Shown here in pieces: positions 10,557 to 20,790 of a stretch of 64,000 nucleotides of DNA. How positions within the stretch are numbered: position 1 is the stretch's first letter; each line of letters begins with the position of its first letter. The notes beneath the pieces are model-generated. The model was not told the DNA's origin, ran no database searches, and was given only the letters and a program-made list of their open reading frames with translations. The translations under genes and the position numbers were made by a program. The stretch is from NCBI GenBank assembly GCA_043228905.1, contig JBHGNT010000009.1, forward strand, positions 9,920,001 through 9,984,000, in the 5' to 3' direction. This DNA is from Azolla caroliniana. Its lineage: Eukaryota > Polypodiophyta.

Positions 10557-11845
10557 CAGATGCCGGATGCCGGTTGCCGTCGATTACTGGATGACGCTAG
10601 TTCGCCGGATGCCGTCACCAGCCCGTCGGATGCCGATTCCGCCGGATCTGCCGCCGCCTCGCCAGCTCTGTCGGATGTCGATACCGCCGAATCACTGATC
10701 GCCAGTTATCGTCCAGTTCCGTTTTGGTTGGCCAAAACCTTTACGAGTGGCTAGGCCACCTCCACTCTTAGTTCAAGTTACCTTGAACTCTCTATGCTCC
10801 ACATATAGACACAATGATAATAGCTTTTGCTCTACCTTATATATGATCAAAGCCGTATTTGTCGTGCCTATGTGGGATATCTCACAGTTTTCTCTTTTCC
10901 TTTCACAAACTTTATACCCTCATATCTTGACATCTAGTTGTCCGTTTCTCGTGTAATAAAGTGCATTCGAAAGTTCTTGAAGACCTCCATCATTTTGTAC
11001 TTAGATATTAAAATTATTTAAAATTTTATCTTCACTATTATTGTTTTATGTGATTCATACTCGATTTTGTACGTTTTATGTGATTTTCACACCATTGCCG
11101 AAAATCTTCACGACAACGGTTCACGCGAGAAGCATGAACGGCTAAAAGACCATGTGTATATAAAGGGTAGAAATCCTCTGTAAGAGGTAGCGTGTAATTT
11201 TGGTGCATAGAGCATTATTCTAATAGAATACTATCTTCTTTGATTTTTGGGCATATTTGTGGTTTTATCTACTGTATCCTTTGTTCTCTATGGCGGACTG
11301 TAATCATAAAGTTGTAGGCGTAAGTGCGGATACTAAGCACACTTTTTAAGGAGTTCAGTTGTAGCCATCTCCCTTATACACTACTAGGATGCGGGAAAGT
11401 ATTCCATTACGTATTACGGTATGACGGTACCATTCCTTGCAATGCAGTCACCTTGAGGTCTGGGTCGAAGGACTAACCGTAGACAATGTTCCTAATCGGT
11501 AACATGTTTGGCACGCTTGGTGATCTGTGTCTTCTTGCAGACGAACATCGACGAATGGATGTTTAGCTGTAGATGTCCCAGAGAACCAACACGACAAGAC
11601 CAACCAATCACAAGGTCCATCACACGCCAGGTAGAGGAACGCGCAAGGCAAAAACCTCACCTCGGTGACTCTCAGTGATATCTGTCAGGACCACACAGTC
11701 GACTTCCCACTCACCAAATACCCCGGCGAGACGTAGGAAGTTCCATCACCACACAAGAACTGTGGGATTCCCTTGCCCGTCGTAGCGTCCAGCATGGCCT
11801 TCTCCTATCCCCGCTTCAATGGCGAAACAGACGTCGTTGGCCTGC
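10557..11845. other. Unrecognised region inside decayed copia B
   Basis: A short GC-rich, CCGGATGCCG-like stretch (10557-10740) is followed by AT-rich and then mixed sequence. No ORF has recognisable motifs. It may be older insertions or a non-autonomous element. Confidence 0.35.
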
Positions 11846-12479
11846 AATGAGGAACGGCTCCGACAAATTGTCAGAAGCCTTATTTATTTGACGATCACCC
11901 AACCTGACATTAGCTATCTAGTCAAAGAAATCAGTCAATTCATGTAGAAGCCAACCATGGAGCAGTTTCAATGTGCGCACCACATGCTACGGTATGTTAG
12001 CGGGACTATGGATTGAGGCCGGATATACCACCATGTTATAACCGAAAAGTTAGTCGGATATACAGATGCCGGCTGGGCCAATGATGCGTCGGATCAACGG
12101 TTCACTTCTGGTTTTTCGTTTTCGCTTGGTAGCACGGTTGTTGCATGGAGTAGCAAAAAGCAACCAATAGTGGCTCTTTCGAGCACTGATGTTGAATATC
12201 GGGGCACTATTGTTGCCACCTGTGAAGCCATTTGGCTTCGGCGGCTACTGCAAGATCTCGGGATCGAATTACCGACTCCGATCCTGATCTACTATGACAA
12301 CATGAGCAGCATGCAGGTAGCCAAGAACCCTGTGTTCCATGCTCGGACAAAGCACATAGAAGTGCATTATCACTTTGTGCGCGAGCGAGTCCTCAGCGGT
12401 GAAGTAGAGCTCCGATATGTTCGGACGGATCGGTAGGTTGCCGACATCTTCACAAAGGCCCTTGAAACCGACAAGTTAT
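11846..12479 (+). pseudogene. Copia B RT/RNase H C-terminal fragment
   Basis: The translation matches the minus-strand copia B RNase H at 52648-53667, including TQPDISYLV, the WSSKKQPIVALSSTDVEYRG region and HARTKHIEVHYHF. Stops occur near 11943 and 12015. It is cut at 12479, where a reverse LTR-A begins, so the copia A nest probably inserted here. Confidence 0.85.
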
Positions 12480-12747
12480 TGACAGGAACTACACGCTCCC
12501 TATGCGCAACGCTCGGCCACAACCGAGCTTAGAATCAAACACAGAAAAAAACAGGGAATGAATACACGACACAAAGGACAGAAGAGTACACAGGATGTTT
12601 ACGTGGAAAACCCAAACAAGGGAAAAACCACGGCAGCCCACAGACTGCGAACTATATCAAAATGATTACAACAGTGAGCTCACGGAGGCAACGACCTTGT
12701 GCTCACGATCTTCGCCACAAGCGGCAGTTACAACAGAGGCAACGACC
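12480..12747 (-). repeat. LTR-A, distal part, split by the outer gypsy
   Basis: It starts TGACAGGAACTACACGCTCC, the reverse complement of an LTR-A 3' end, and follows the solo LTR at 55296 until about the equivalent of 55558. The rest of this LTR lies at 29549-29768. Confidence 0.85.
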
Positions 12748-13168
12748 GGGCCGGACAATGGCCTAACACAGGGTGTCTACGGGAGACACTTCACCAAAGG
12801 GTGCTACGGCAACCGGATTAGACTTCAACGCTTAATCCGACTTAATCAAGTTACTTATTAGGATCGTCTTCATAACACGCGTAAGATATAACAATTAAGA
12901 CAGAACGGCAATTAACACAGAGATATAACAACGCTTAAGCTTTCATTAATTAACCGCTAACTATTACATTGTATCCGAGCCTTTAAATAGGTTTCCGATC
13001 TGTATTACAAAACGGTGCCATCCGCACCTGTTCGGGATCGGTCCGGATCCGGAACGGCATACCGATTCCGGTCCGTCCGTCCACACTCATAGCTTAATTA
13101 CAACCACATTCCTACTACTTAATTAGCTCTCCGTTTCCCACTCTGGACTCCTTTGCCGGCCGGTAACA
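12748..13168 (-). repeat. 3' LTR of outer gypsy
   Basis: It is co-linear with 29128-29548 at an offset of 16380. It ends GGTAACA on the plus strand but lacks the last ~12 bases of the LTR at its outer edge. I see no clear polypurine tract just inside it. Confidence 0.88.
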
Positions 13169-13274
13169 CATGGCATGCCCGTGGGACAGTACCTTGTACG
13201 TCGAATCCACAACCGACCCTTGCTATTCTTCGTCCAAAATGTCCAGAATGCTTTGTTCGAGAGGCTCCAATGGT

Positions 13275-13487
13275 TCATCTGGAAGTGGTTGTTGTTGTTG
13301 TTGTTGTTGCTGCTCTGTTGCTATCTGCTGCGGCGGGTCCGTTGGTGGTTGTTGCGGCTGCTCCTCCGTTTGTGGCTCTGACACCGGCGTCTCCGTCGTT
13401 GCTCCCTGCGTCGTGGTGGTCTCCGGTTGACTGGTTCCCGGCTGGCCTCAGCCGACGACGGTTCCTCATCACTAAGGTTAACCGTAC
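13275..13487 (-). pseudogene. C-terminal piece of outer gypsy ORF3 (split by insertion)
   Basis: If the inner gypsy and one copy of its CCGG target duplication are ignored, the ORF3 frame ending at 20791 runs on without a stop for 71 codons to TGA at 13275. The piece is Arg-rich at first, then Ala/Thr/Asn-rich, and ends in a Thr run encoded by a (ACA)n microsatellite. Confidence 0.75.
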
Positions 13488-13491
13488 CCGG

Positions 13492-14280
13492 TGTCGAGAT
13501 ATTTCGCAAGTGCGTGTGGAGATGAGGCGGGACCGCGGGGGTCTCGAACCAAAGAGCAAGCGAGGGAGGAGAAAGAGGGAGAACCGGCTACGCAGGACCG
13601 GGGATACACAGGGACACGGCCCTTCAGCACGGAGAACGCGAACAGACACCGACACAGACAGACGCGAACGGCTAAAAAAATGTATATTAACAAAAATGGC
13701 TAACACGGCTACAACCCTCGGTGGGGCACAGGTTGGTTACAACTGAACAGGCCGGCGAACAGATGCCGATGCCTGTTCGCTTCGACGCACAAACGGGGTA
13801 GCAGGTCGGAGGTGCTGCCGGAAGCACTCGGGCGTTCCTCGAAACAGCGCGAGCCTCCTCGGTACCCTGCACAGAAAGCTATGGAGCTCAAGAAGGAAGG
13901 AAACAGAGAGAGAAGCGTCCAGAAACGGTCCGACAGCACTTCGTCCTCTCTCTGCCCCAGATCTTTGCAACAGCTCTTTCCTGCTCCTTATATAGGCCGA
14001 CGAGCAGGCCGTCATGTCAGCTTTATTCCCTGTCCCTTATGGACAGGGATCCGCTCCGTTCTTCACGCATCCGCGTAGTTACGCCGCCGATTCGTACAGT
14101 TCGCGCGCGTGACCGAAAAGACTGTTCGCGCGGTCTTTGTCTTTACTCGTGTTAGGGCCCGTTCCTGCCGACCATCCTCCTAATTCGATTCTATGTACAA
14201 CTTGGAGCGTGCGCGCGTGAAGAACCGGTTCCCACGCCTTGGTGCGCCGATTCCGCTTATGGACGGTTTTCTTCACGACA
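13492..14280 (-). repeat. 3' LTR of inner gypsy
   Basis: Differences from the 5' LTR lie at 13562, 13744 and 14167 only. It contains a minus-strand TATATAAGG box at about 13987-13995. Confidence 0.95.
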
Positions 14281-14293
14281 TCCGCCCCCACCT
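14281..14293 (-). promoter_or_regulatory. Polypurine tract of inner gypsy
   Basis: On the minus strand AGGTGGGGGCGGA directly precedes the LTR TGTCG end. It is the expected plus-strand primer. Confidence 0.75.
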
Positions 14294-14351
14294 AACCGCG
14301 CATCCTCCGGTATGCGCCAAGAGAGTTGGGACGGAGAAAACCGGCCCGTCT

Positions 14352-17300
14352 TCATTCCTCGCCCGTCGGTTCTTCCTCGTTTCCGGATCGTTCGTCACTG
14401 CTGACTAGGAGAGCCGGGTCCGGCTCGTCGTCATGTCGCTTCTTGAACGCTTTGATCCGCTTCCCTGCAACCGGTATCGCCACTCTCGTGCCGTCGAGTT
14501 CCGCCAGGTGATATGTCCCGTTGCCATTGGCGCTCCGTACCGCGTAAGGCCCAAACCACCTACGTGCGAACTTCCTTGTAGCTCGGTGCTGGTTGTCGAG
14601 ACTGCTGTCGTAGACGAGCACCCAGTCACCTTCTTCGATCTTCTTCGGTCGGAGCCGGTGCGTTCGGTCGAACCTGGCTTTGTTCTTTGCCCTCGCCACC
14701 CGGAGCCTCTCCGTAGCCAGTTCCACGTCCTCCGGTCTCCGCTCGAGTTGTCGTATACGCGCGGCCAACAACTCCTCCCGGCTCATCTCGTCCCTCCAAT
14801 CGACCGTTGCCCATGAGGAGATCGTCCGTTCCATCGGCATGATCGGCTTCTGGCCGAACATGAGCTCCGTCGGCATGTACCCGGTTACCGAACTGTGCGT
14901 GGTCCGGTCTGCCCACAAAGCATAAGGTAGCAGCCGCGGCCAGTCACCGACTCGGCCTCCGCATGCCCGGACCAACGCCTTGACGATCGGTCCGTGTCCG
15001 CGCTCCACCTTTCCATTCGCCTCCGGATTGTATGCAGTGGTGAGCGAGAGCTTGACTCCCAGCCGGTCGAACAGCTCCGCGGCTTCTTCGGCGTCCAACT
15101 CCCCTCGGTCAGCCACGATCTTCCCGACGCACCCGTACCGGCATATCACGTCCTCGATTAGGAACCGGCATACGGCCGCGGTCGTTTTGTTCGGAAGGGC
15201 CCGGCCTTCCACCTGGTTCGTCAGATCCTCCCGCGCTAGGACCAGGTACCGCATCTGTCCTACCCCCATTGGCATCGTCACCAGATCTACCATCCATTTG
15301 AAGTGGATGGTCGGAGGGTACGTGGGGTGAAGTTCGTCCCGATGTCGGACTATGGAGTGCATCTGACAGCTCTCGCAAGTTGTCACGAACCGATGCACGT
15401 CCTGGTACTGCCCCGGCCACCAATACTTCCCCTTCAGTTTCTCAAACGTAGCCCATGTTCCACGGTGTCCAGCCCAAGGGCTGTCGTGGTAGGCCGTCAG
15501 CAGCTCCTCCTGTTCTTCCTTCATCGCCACCACCCGGAGCGGAGCGCCGTCCCTCTTCTTCGGGTGCTTCCATAGGTAGCCATCCCGGAGAAAGAACCGG
15601 TACGCTTTCTTCCGGATCCGGTTGGCCTCGTCCTTCGTCCATGACGCATCGGGCGTCATCGCCTTCAAAAACCCACCGATCTGCAGCCACTCCCCGTCGT
15701 ACTTGCTCGCGTCGAAGTCGTTAAGCGCCGGAGTGCTTGTTCCGTCGGTTGTTACATACGCGGTCTCGAAGAAGTCCACGCCGACCTCTTCGTCCTCCGA
15801 AACCATGCCGCCCTCGTCATCGAATCTCGCCCTTGAAAGCATGTCGGCCATGGCGTTGTCTTTCCCGGAAATGTGTCGTATTACCGGGTCTAGGGACTTG
15901 ATGTACGCTATCCACCTGAGCATTGCCAGGTCCGGCGTCGCGCATCCGGAAACCATGCCGAGAATCGGCATGCAATCCGTCTCTATGATTACCTCCGTCC
16001 CGATCAGATAGTCCTTGTCGGCCTTCACCGCCGAAACGATACCCCAGAGTTCGCGTTTAACCTGGGCGTATCCTCGCTGCCGTTCGCTGAGGACCTTCGC
16101 GCCGAATCGGATCGGAAACCGATTGCCGTCCTCGTCTTCTTGGTTGACGACCCACCCGATTCCAGTCGGACTCGTGTCAACCGTCATGTACACTGGGGTG
16201 CCCTTCCTGTAGACGGCCTTTCGGAGCGCCGGTGCTGCCGAAAGAGCCTCCTTCAGCTTCCGGACCGACTCCGTGTGCTTGTCTAGCCATTCGAATCTTC
16301 GCCCTTTCCTCAATAATCCGTATAGCGGCTCCGCAACGTGGGCGTAATGCGGGATCCATATGTGGTAGAATGCGCATGCCCCCAGGAATCTTCGTACTTC
16401 CGTGACCGAGCTGCAGTCGGGCTTCATCGCGGAGATGGCTTCTACCTTTGCCGGAGACGGTTTCCGGCCATATGGCCCACATAAGTGTCCGACCACCATG
16501 ATTTCCGACTGCCCGAAGGCTGATTTCTCCCCCGAGAAGGTGAGCCTCGCATCCTCTAGCCTTTGCAGCACCTTCTCGCAGTCGTCGATGTGCGCCATCA
16601 CGAATCGCCGGCATCCGTCCGGCCCGACCGTCTCGTCCTTCTCTTCTACCGGGCATCCCTTGATCGGGATGTCGTCTAGAAACGGCATGGTGATGTCCGG
16701 GATGCAGTCCCTCAGCACCTTGTTCATCGCATTCACCATGTGGGCCACCGAGTTGGTCCCTCCTTGCGGCAGCGTACACATCCGCACTAGGCCGAGGGGA
16801 GTTCGCATCGTCGTAATGTCTCTGCTTTCCACGGCTAGCTGGAACTGGTCGTACCCTGAGTATAGATCACCGACCGAGTAAATCGACCTTCCGGCGAAGG
16901 CCTCCGCGAACTCGTCTATGGTCGGCCCGATCCCTGCGTTCCGAATGGTCACTCTATTGACCGGCTGCAGGTCCTGAATGAAGCGCAATGATCCGTTTTT
17001 CTTTGGCACGGTAAACCACCGGTTTGAATACGGGGCGCTCGACGGCTCGAGAATGCCCATATCAACTTTCTGCTTCAACAGCTCCATCAACTTCGGGATG
17101 TGAGCTCTCGGGACCGAAATTGGCTTGAGATTCCACGGTACATGCGGTACCGTGAATATCACCATTGGCTCTACGATCGTCGGGTCTACGCACCCGATTT
17201 CCTCCGGTGAGAATGCGAAGGCTTTCCCGTGCCTTCCGAGCATTCTCCGGAACCGGTCTTCCTCCGCCGGCAGTAGGAACCCGCCCCCACCGATCTTCAG

Positions 17301-17708
17301 CTCGCGGAGCGTCTCGTTGGTGAAGGTGTGTCCTATGCAGGCCGGATCTCGTAAGCTGGGGTCCGATGCAACCCCTTTGATTCGGGATTCGCTGCCCTCC
17401 GGTAAGGGCGCCGCAACTGGCCTCACCTTCCGGTCCACCGTCTTGTACTTGGTGCTCACTCGGGCCGTCCGTTCCGACTCGAGCCCTCGACCGAAGTCCG
17501 CGATGACTTCGTACATTTCTTCGGAACATACCGGTATCGTCCGGTCTTCGTTAAGGTCTTCTTCGACTACCTTCCCCAGCATCCCCAAGGTGTCGTCGAA
17601 GGAGACTGCCTCCACGGCTCCGTTGATTCCTTCGTCAGGGCCGAGAACTCCGCACGCCCGAAGTCTCCCCTCCGTCTTTGTTTTCTCTCGGCCGGTGATG
17701 CCGACCAT
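14352..17708 (-). CDS. Inner gypsy pol: reverse transcriptase, RNase H, integrase
   Basis: This 1118-residue frame has no internal stop. RT begins near residue 195. It carries VPKKNGSLRFIQDLQPVN, then GDLYSGYDQFQLA and TLPQGGTNS, and the catalytic FLDD at about 342-345. RNase H starts near 505 (VDTSPTGIGW) with Glu near 552 and Asp near 577. The integrase zinc site (CESC near 778-781) precedes the DDE core, with Asp near 806 (WMVDLV), Asp near 866 (VADRGE) and Glu near 901 (NGKVERGH). A basic C-terminal domain follows (GDWVLVYDSSLD, KFARRWFGPY). It copies element RNA into DNA and inserts it. The reading frame differs from gag-protease, which ends 122 bp upstream, so translation needs a frameshift, reinitiation or a separate message. 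FLDD is common in gypsies, but GDLYSGYDQ is unlike the DLRSGYHQ or DGFSGYNQ forms of common plant lineages. Confidence 0.93.
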   Translation of the reverse strand: MVGITGREKTKTEGRLRACGVLGPDEGINGAVEAVSFDDTLGMLGKVVEEDLNEDRTIPVCSEEMYEVIADFGRGLESERTARVSTKYKTVDRKVRPVAAPLPEGSESRIKGVASDPSLRDPACIGHTFTNETLRELKIGGGGFLLPAEEDRFRRMLGRHGKAFAFSPEEIGCVDPTIVEPMVIFTVPHVPWNLKPISVPRAHIPKLMELLKQKVDMGILEPSSAPYSNRWFTVPKKNGSLRFIQDLQPVNRVTIRNAGIGPTIDEFAEAFAGRSIYSVGDLYSGYDQFQLAVESRDITTMRTPLGLVRMCTLPQGGTNSVAHMVNAMNKVLRDCIPDITMPFLDDIPIKGCPVEEKDETVGPDGCRRFVMAHIDDCEKVLQRLEDARLTFSGEKSAFGQSEIMVVGHLCGPYGRKPSPAKVEAISAMKPDCSSVTEVRRFLGACAFYHIWIPHYAHVAEPLYGLLRKGRRFEWLDKHTESVRKLKEALSAAPALRKAVYRKGTPVYMTVDTSPTGIGWVVNQEDEDGNRFPIRFGAKVLSERQRGYAQVKRELWGIVSAVKADKDYLIGTEVIIETDCMPILGMVSGCATPDLAMLRWIAYIKSLDPVIRHISGKDNAMADMLSRARFDDEGGMVSEDEEVGVDFFETAYVTTDGTSTPALNDFDASKYDGEWLQIGGFLKAMTPDASWTKDEANRIRKKAYRFFLRDGYLWKHPKKRDGAPLRVVAMKEEQEELLTAYHDSPWAGHRGTWATFEKLKGKYWWPGQYQDVHRFVTTCESCQMHSIVRHRDELHPTYPPTIHFKWMVDLVTMPMGVGQMRYLVLAREDLTNQVEGRALPNKTTAAVCRFLIEDVICRYGCVGKIVADRGELDAEEAAELFDRLGVKLSLTTAYNPEANGKVERGHGPIVKALVRACGGRVGDWPRLLPYALWADRTTHSSVTGYMPTELMFGQKPIMPMERTISSWATVDWRDEMSREELLAARIRQLERRPEDVELATERLRVARAKNKARFDRTHRLRPKKIEEGDWVLVYDSSLDNQHRATRKFARRWFGPYAVRSANGNGTYHLAELDGTRVAIPVAGKRIKAFKKRHDDEPDPALLVSSDERSGNEEEPTGEE

Positions 17709-17830
17709 CGTACACGCTCCGCTGTCGGAGAAGCAAAATTTCCTACCTATTGTACACGGTTTTATCGTACAGATGTGGGGGTTTCCCGGAGCATCCGGAC
17801 TGTCGCGGCCCCACGCCTTGGCAGTCCTCT

Positions 17831-19957
17831 CTAAAAATCCTCTCGGTTTTCGGAACCGAGGGAATCGCGGTTACGTTCGTGGTTCGGCTGTACCGTCAGA
17901 AACTGGACCGAATGGCGCCCGTCTTGGCTTTTGACCCTTGCGTAGGCCGAACCATTGTCCAGCACTTTGGTCTCCATTCGCGCCGCCGTGATGTACGGCT
18001 CTCCCAGAATGACCGGATACGAAGACGTCTCCTGCACGAAGAAGTGCTGGTCAATCTCGACGTCGCCGATCTTGACTCGCACATTCGGACAGGCCCCGTG
18101 CAGTTCCTCGGTGGCGCGCGTTGCTGCCCTTATTTTCCACCCGTGCTTGGTGTTGATCGGCCATTTGCCCTTCTTATAGAAGTCCATGGACATCAAATTG
18201 ATCTCCGATCCGTGGTCCACCAAAGCTATCACCGGTTCCTGGACATCGCCGATCTTCACCGGGGTTTCCGTGGTCGCTCGGGCCCAGTGTGGTCTCGAAT
18301 AGTGGCTTTCCGCCCACTCGTCTCCCAGCGCCATGTCGTCTAGGTGCGTCGTCCGCACTTCCACCGGTCTTTCCGGTTCTGTCTCCGTCGACAGCCTCTT
18401 CCGTTTCACCAAGTCCACGATGGAGTCGTGGAACTCCTTCTTGGCGATTCCCAGCACCTCTCGTAACGACAGCTCCACCTTGCTGTCGAGGATCCGTTCC
18501 TCCAGGACCTTTCGTAAGTCCGTGGTCCTTTCTATCTCCGTCCCCAGACGGTACCCGCCCTTCTGGGGTTTATCTTGCGTACCGGCCCCGCCGGCTTCGT
18601 CCCGTCGTGGCCCGGACCGGGTCTCGTATCGTTGTGAGGGCTCGGTCGTCCCGGGTCTCCCCACCCGCTTCTCTTCTACCAGAGCCTCGTAGTTCTGGCA
18701 AGCGGCTTCCACGAAGCCCGTCCTTTCCTCGACCGGGTCGCTCCACCCGGTCATCTCCCGTACCCGTTTCTCCGCACGGTCCGATTCCTCCCCTTTAAGC
18801 CTTGCACCGGCAAGGCCTTCCAGCATCGTCGGCCAGAATCCGGCTTTGCTTTCCCTTCGGGCCTCGCCGCCCCCGACTCGAATGCCGGCCGACGCCGAGT
18901 AGTGGACGGTTTCCGCGTGTCGGGCCGCCGCCTCTTCCATCAACCTTTTCATACCACCCTTTCCGTCGTTTCGGCTCAGGGCCCTTCGGGTGTCGCTGGC
19001 ATGCACCCGTCCTTCCCACAGGTACACCACCCTGTTCCTCAGCGCCTCCGCGAAGTCGCCGCAGTCCTTCCGAATGTGGCCGACTTCATCGCACCACATG
19101 CACCTGTTTCCTGCCGCCGGCCGTCGGTCACGAGCCGGTTCGCCTCCTTCTCTTCGGGCCTGCGCGATTTGGAGGTCCTTTATCGCCTTCGTCAATTCCT
19201 CCAGCGCCGCTCCTCCGGTTGAGCCTCTGACTACGCCGGTCGAAGCCGAACCGGTATCCAACCACTCTCGGGTCTCTTCCTTTCGCACCTGTGGCGCTGG
19301 ATCGAGCTTCCTTGCTGCGACCGAGCCCGACCCGGTTGCACCGTTATCCGCCCATTCTCGCCGTTTGTCGAAACGGCCACAGACCTTCCTGACAGCCGCC
19401 CAGTCCGTAGTGAGCCCGTCTTCGGTTTCCAGCAAGAGGCCCACGTGCTCCCGATCCCGTTCGTCGACCGACTTGACAAACAGCAAGACCCGGCTCGTGT
19501 CCAGGATGGTTCGGTCGAGTGCCGAAAGGCGCGCAAAGTTTTCCTCGAACTCCCGGAGGAGCGCCGACGCGTTTCTTCCCTTCCCCGGGGACTCCACCCA
19601 TTCCATGAATCTTCGCTTCGAAAGCCGGAGCGCGTCGTCCAGCCCGTATTTCTCTAGGAGCCGACCTTCGAACTCCTCCCAGGTACGGCTCTCCGTCCGC
19701 ACCTCGAGCACCTCCGCATGGATGCTCGGCATCGCCACTCGGGGAAATCCGGCAAGACGCCTTTCTTCCGGAATGTCCCGCATCAGCATCTCTGCACCGT
19801 AGGACGCCAAATACTTCGTGGCATCCTTCCCATCGAACCGGCCGATCGTGCCGACGACCGCCTCAATAGCTCTGTCGAGGGCACCGGTGCTCTCGCGCGC
19901 GTTTACAATCCGATCCACTGCCGAAGCCATGGCCTCTGCGAGATCCGACCCCCTCAT
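17831..19957 (-). CDS. Inner gypsy gag-protease polyprotein
   Basis: Start chosen at the first ATG after the primer-binding site (19957), giving 708 residues; the frame itself is open back into the LTR, so a longer product is possible but unlikely. The first 200 residues fit a capsid-type gag. A CCHC knuckle (CMWCDEVGHIRKDC) sits near residues 286-299. A charged linker follows, and then an aspartic protease with active site LVDHGSEINLMS near 580, where most retroelements have D(S/T)G. The protease end includes the typical ILGEPYI turn. Gag would form the particle and the protease would cut the polyprotein. The ORF stops at 17831, 122 bp before pol. No break is seen. Confidence 0.9.
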   Translation of the reverse strand: MRGSDLAEAMASAVDRIVNARESTGALDRAIEAVVGTIGRFDGKDATKYLASYGAEMLMRDIPEERRLAGFPRVAMPSIHAEVLEVRTESRTWEEFEGRLLEKYGLDDALRLSKRRFMEWVESPGKGRNASALLREFEENFARLSALDRTILDTSRVLLFVKSVDERDREHVGLLLETEDGLTTDWAAVRKVCGRFDKRREWADNGATGSGSVAARKLDPAPQVRKEETREWLDTGSASTGVVRGSTGGAALEELTKAIKDLQIAQARREGGEPARDRRPAAGNRCMWCDEVGHIRKDCGDFAEALRNRVVYLWEGRVHASDTRRALSRNDGKGGMKRLMEEAAARHAETVHYSASAGIRVGGGEARRESKAGFWPTMLEGLAGARLKGEESDRAEKRVREMTGWSDPVEERTGFVEAACQNYEALVEEKRVGRPGTTEPSQRYETRSGPRRDEAGGAGTQDKPQKGGYRLGTEIERTTDLRKVLEERILDSKVELSLREVLGIAKKEFHDSIVDLVKRKRLSTETEPERPVEVRTTHLDDMALGDEWAESHYSRPHWARATTETPVKIGDVQEPVIALVDHGSEINLMSMDFYKKGKWPINTKHGWKIRAATRATEELHGACPNVRVKIGDVEIDQHFFVQETSSYPVILGEPYITAARMETKVLDNGSAYARVKSQDGRHSVQFLTVQPNHERNRDSLGSENREDF

Positions 19958-19980
19958 CTTCTGCTCTTCTGCCGCCTCTT

Positions 19981-19997
19981 TCACGTCGGGTTCACCA
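19981..19997 (-). promoter_or_regulatory. Primer-binding site of inner gypsy
   Basis: The plus strand reads TCACGTCGGGTTCACCA, a tRNA 3' end including CCA, four bases inside the 5' LTR. I do not assign the tRNA. Confidence 0.6.
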
Positions 19998-20001
19998 AAG
20001 A

Positions 20002-20790
20002 TGTCGAGATATTTCGCAAGTGCGTGTGGAGATGAGGCGGGACCGCGGGGGTCTCGAACCAAAGAGCAAGCAAGGGAGGAGAAAGAGGGAGAACCGGCTA
20101 CGCAGGACCGGGGATACACAGGGACACGGCCCTTCAGCACGGAGAACGCGAACAGACACCGACACAGACAGACGCGAACGGCTAAAAAAATGTATATTAA
20201 CAAAAATGGCTAACACGGCTACAACCCTCGGTGGGGCACAGGTTGGTTACAACTTAACAGGCCGGCGAACAGATGCCGATGCCTGTTCGCTTCGACGCAC
20301 AAACGGGGTAGCAGGTCGGAGGTGCTGCCGGAAGCACTCGGGCGTTCCTCGAAACAGCGCGAGCCTCCTCGGTACCCTGCACAGAAAGCTATGGAGCTCA
20401 AGAAGGAAGGAAACAGAGAGAGAAGCGTCCAGAAACGGTCCGACAGCACTTCGTCCTCTCTCTGCCCCAGATCTTTGCAACAGCTCTTTCCTGCTCCTTA
20501 TATAGGCCGACGAGCAGGCCGTCATGTCAGCTTTATTCCCTGTCCCTTATGGACAGGGATCCGCTCCGTTCTTCACGCATCCGCGTAGTTACGCCGCCGA
20601 TTCGTACAGTTCGCGCGCGTGACCGAAAAGACTGTTCGCGCGGTCTTTGTCTTTACTCGTGTTAGGGCCCGTTCCTACCGACCATCCTCCTAATTCGATT
20701 CTATGTACAACTTGGAGCGTGCGCGCGTGAAGAACCGGTTCCCACGCCTTGGTGCGCCGATTCCGCTTATGGACGGTTTTCTTCACGACA
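20002..20790 (-). repeat. 5' LTR of inner gypsy
   Basis: It is 789 bp with TGTCG/CGACA ends. It holds a minus-strand TATATAAGG box near 20497-20505, the likely core promoter for transcription of gag and pol. Confidence 0.95.
20497..20505 (-). promoter_or_regulatory. TATA box in inner gypsy 5' LTR
   Basis: TATATAAGG on the minus strand lies about 290 bp downstream of the LTR start, which suits a U3 promoter. The same box is in the 3' LTR. Confidence 0.55.

Larger units (their letters stand above)
13492..20790 (-). mobile_element. Inner Ty3/gypsy element, intact and young
   Basis: Both 789-bp LTRs are present (TGTCG...CGACA) and differ at only three positions. The flanks share CCGG (13488-13491 and 20791-20794), read as a 4-bp target duplication. 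Internal order on the minus strand is primer-binding site, gag-protease ORF, pol ORF, polypurine tract. Both ORFs are free of stops. It is visibly more GC-rich than most surrounding DNA. It interrupts ORF3 of the outer gypsy and so inserted last in this nest. Confidence 0.95.

Noticed and set aside
13170-13430. Cys-rich ORF with a long CCCCCCCC run on the plus strand
   Set aside because: It is the antisense of the (ACA)n threonine run at the end of outer gypsy ORF3, a microsatellite artefact.
17125-17934. 269-residue plus-strand ORF
   Set aside because: It lies antisense to the inner gypsy pol and has no motifs; GC-rich DNA leaves long shadow frames.
18990-19802. 270-residue plus-strand ORF
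   Set aside because: Antisense shadow of gag-protease, with low-complexity Ser/Arg composition.
19958-20203. N-terminal extension of gag into the LTR
   Set aside because: The frame is open, but it crosses the primer-binding site and the LTR end; the same LTR codons occur in the 3' LTR without gag.
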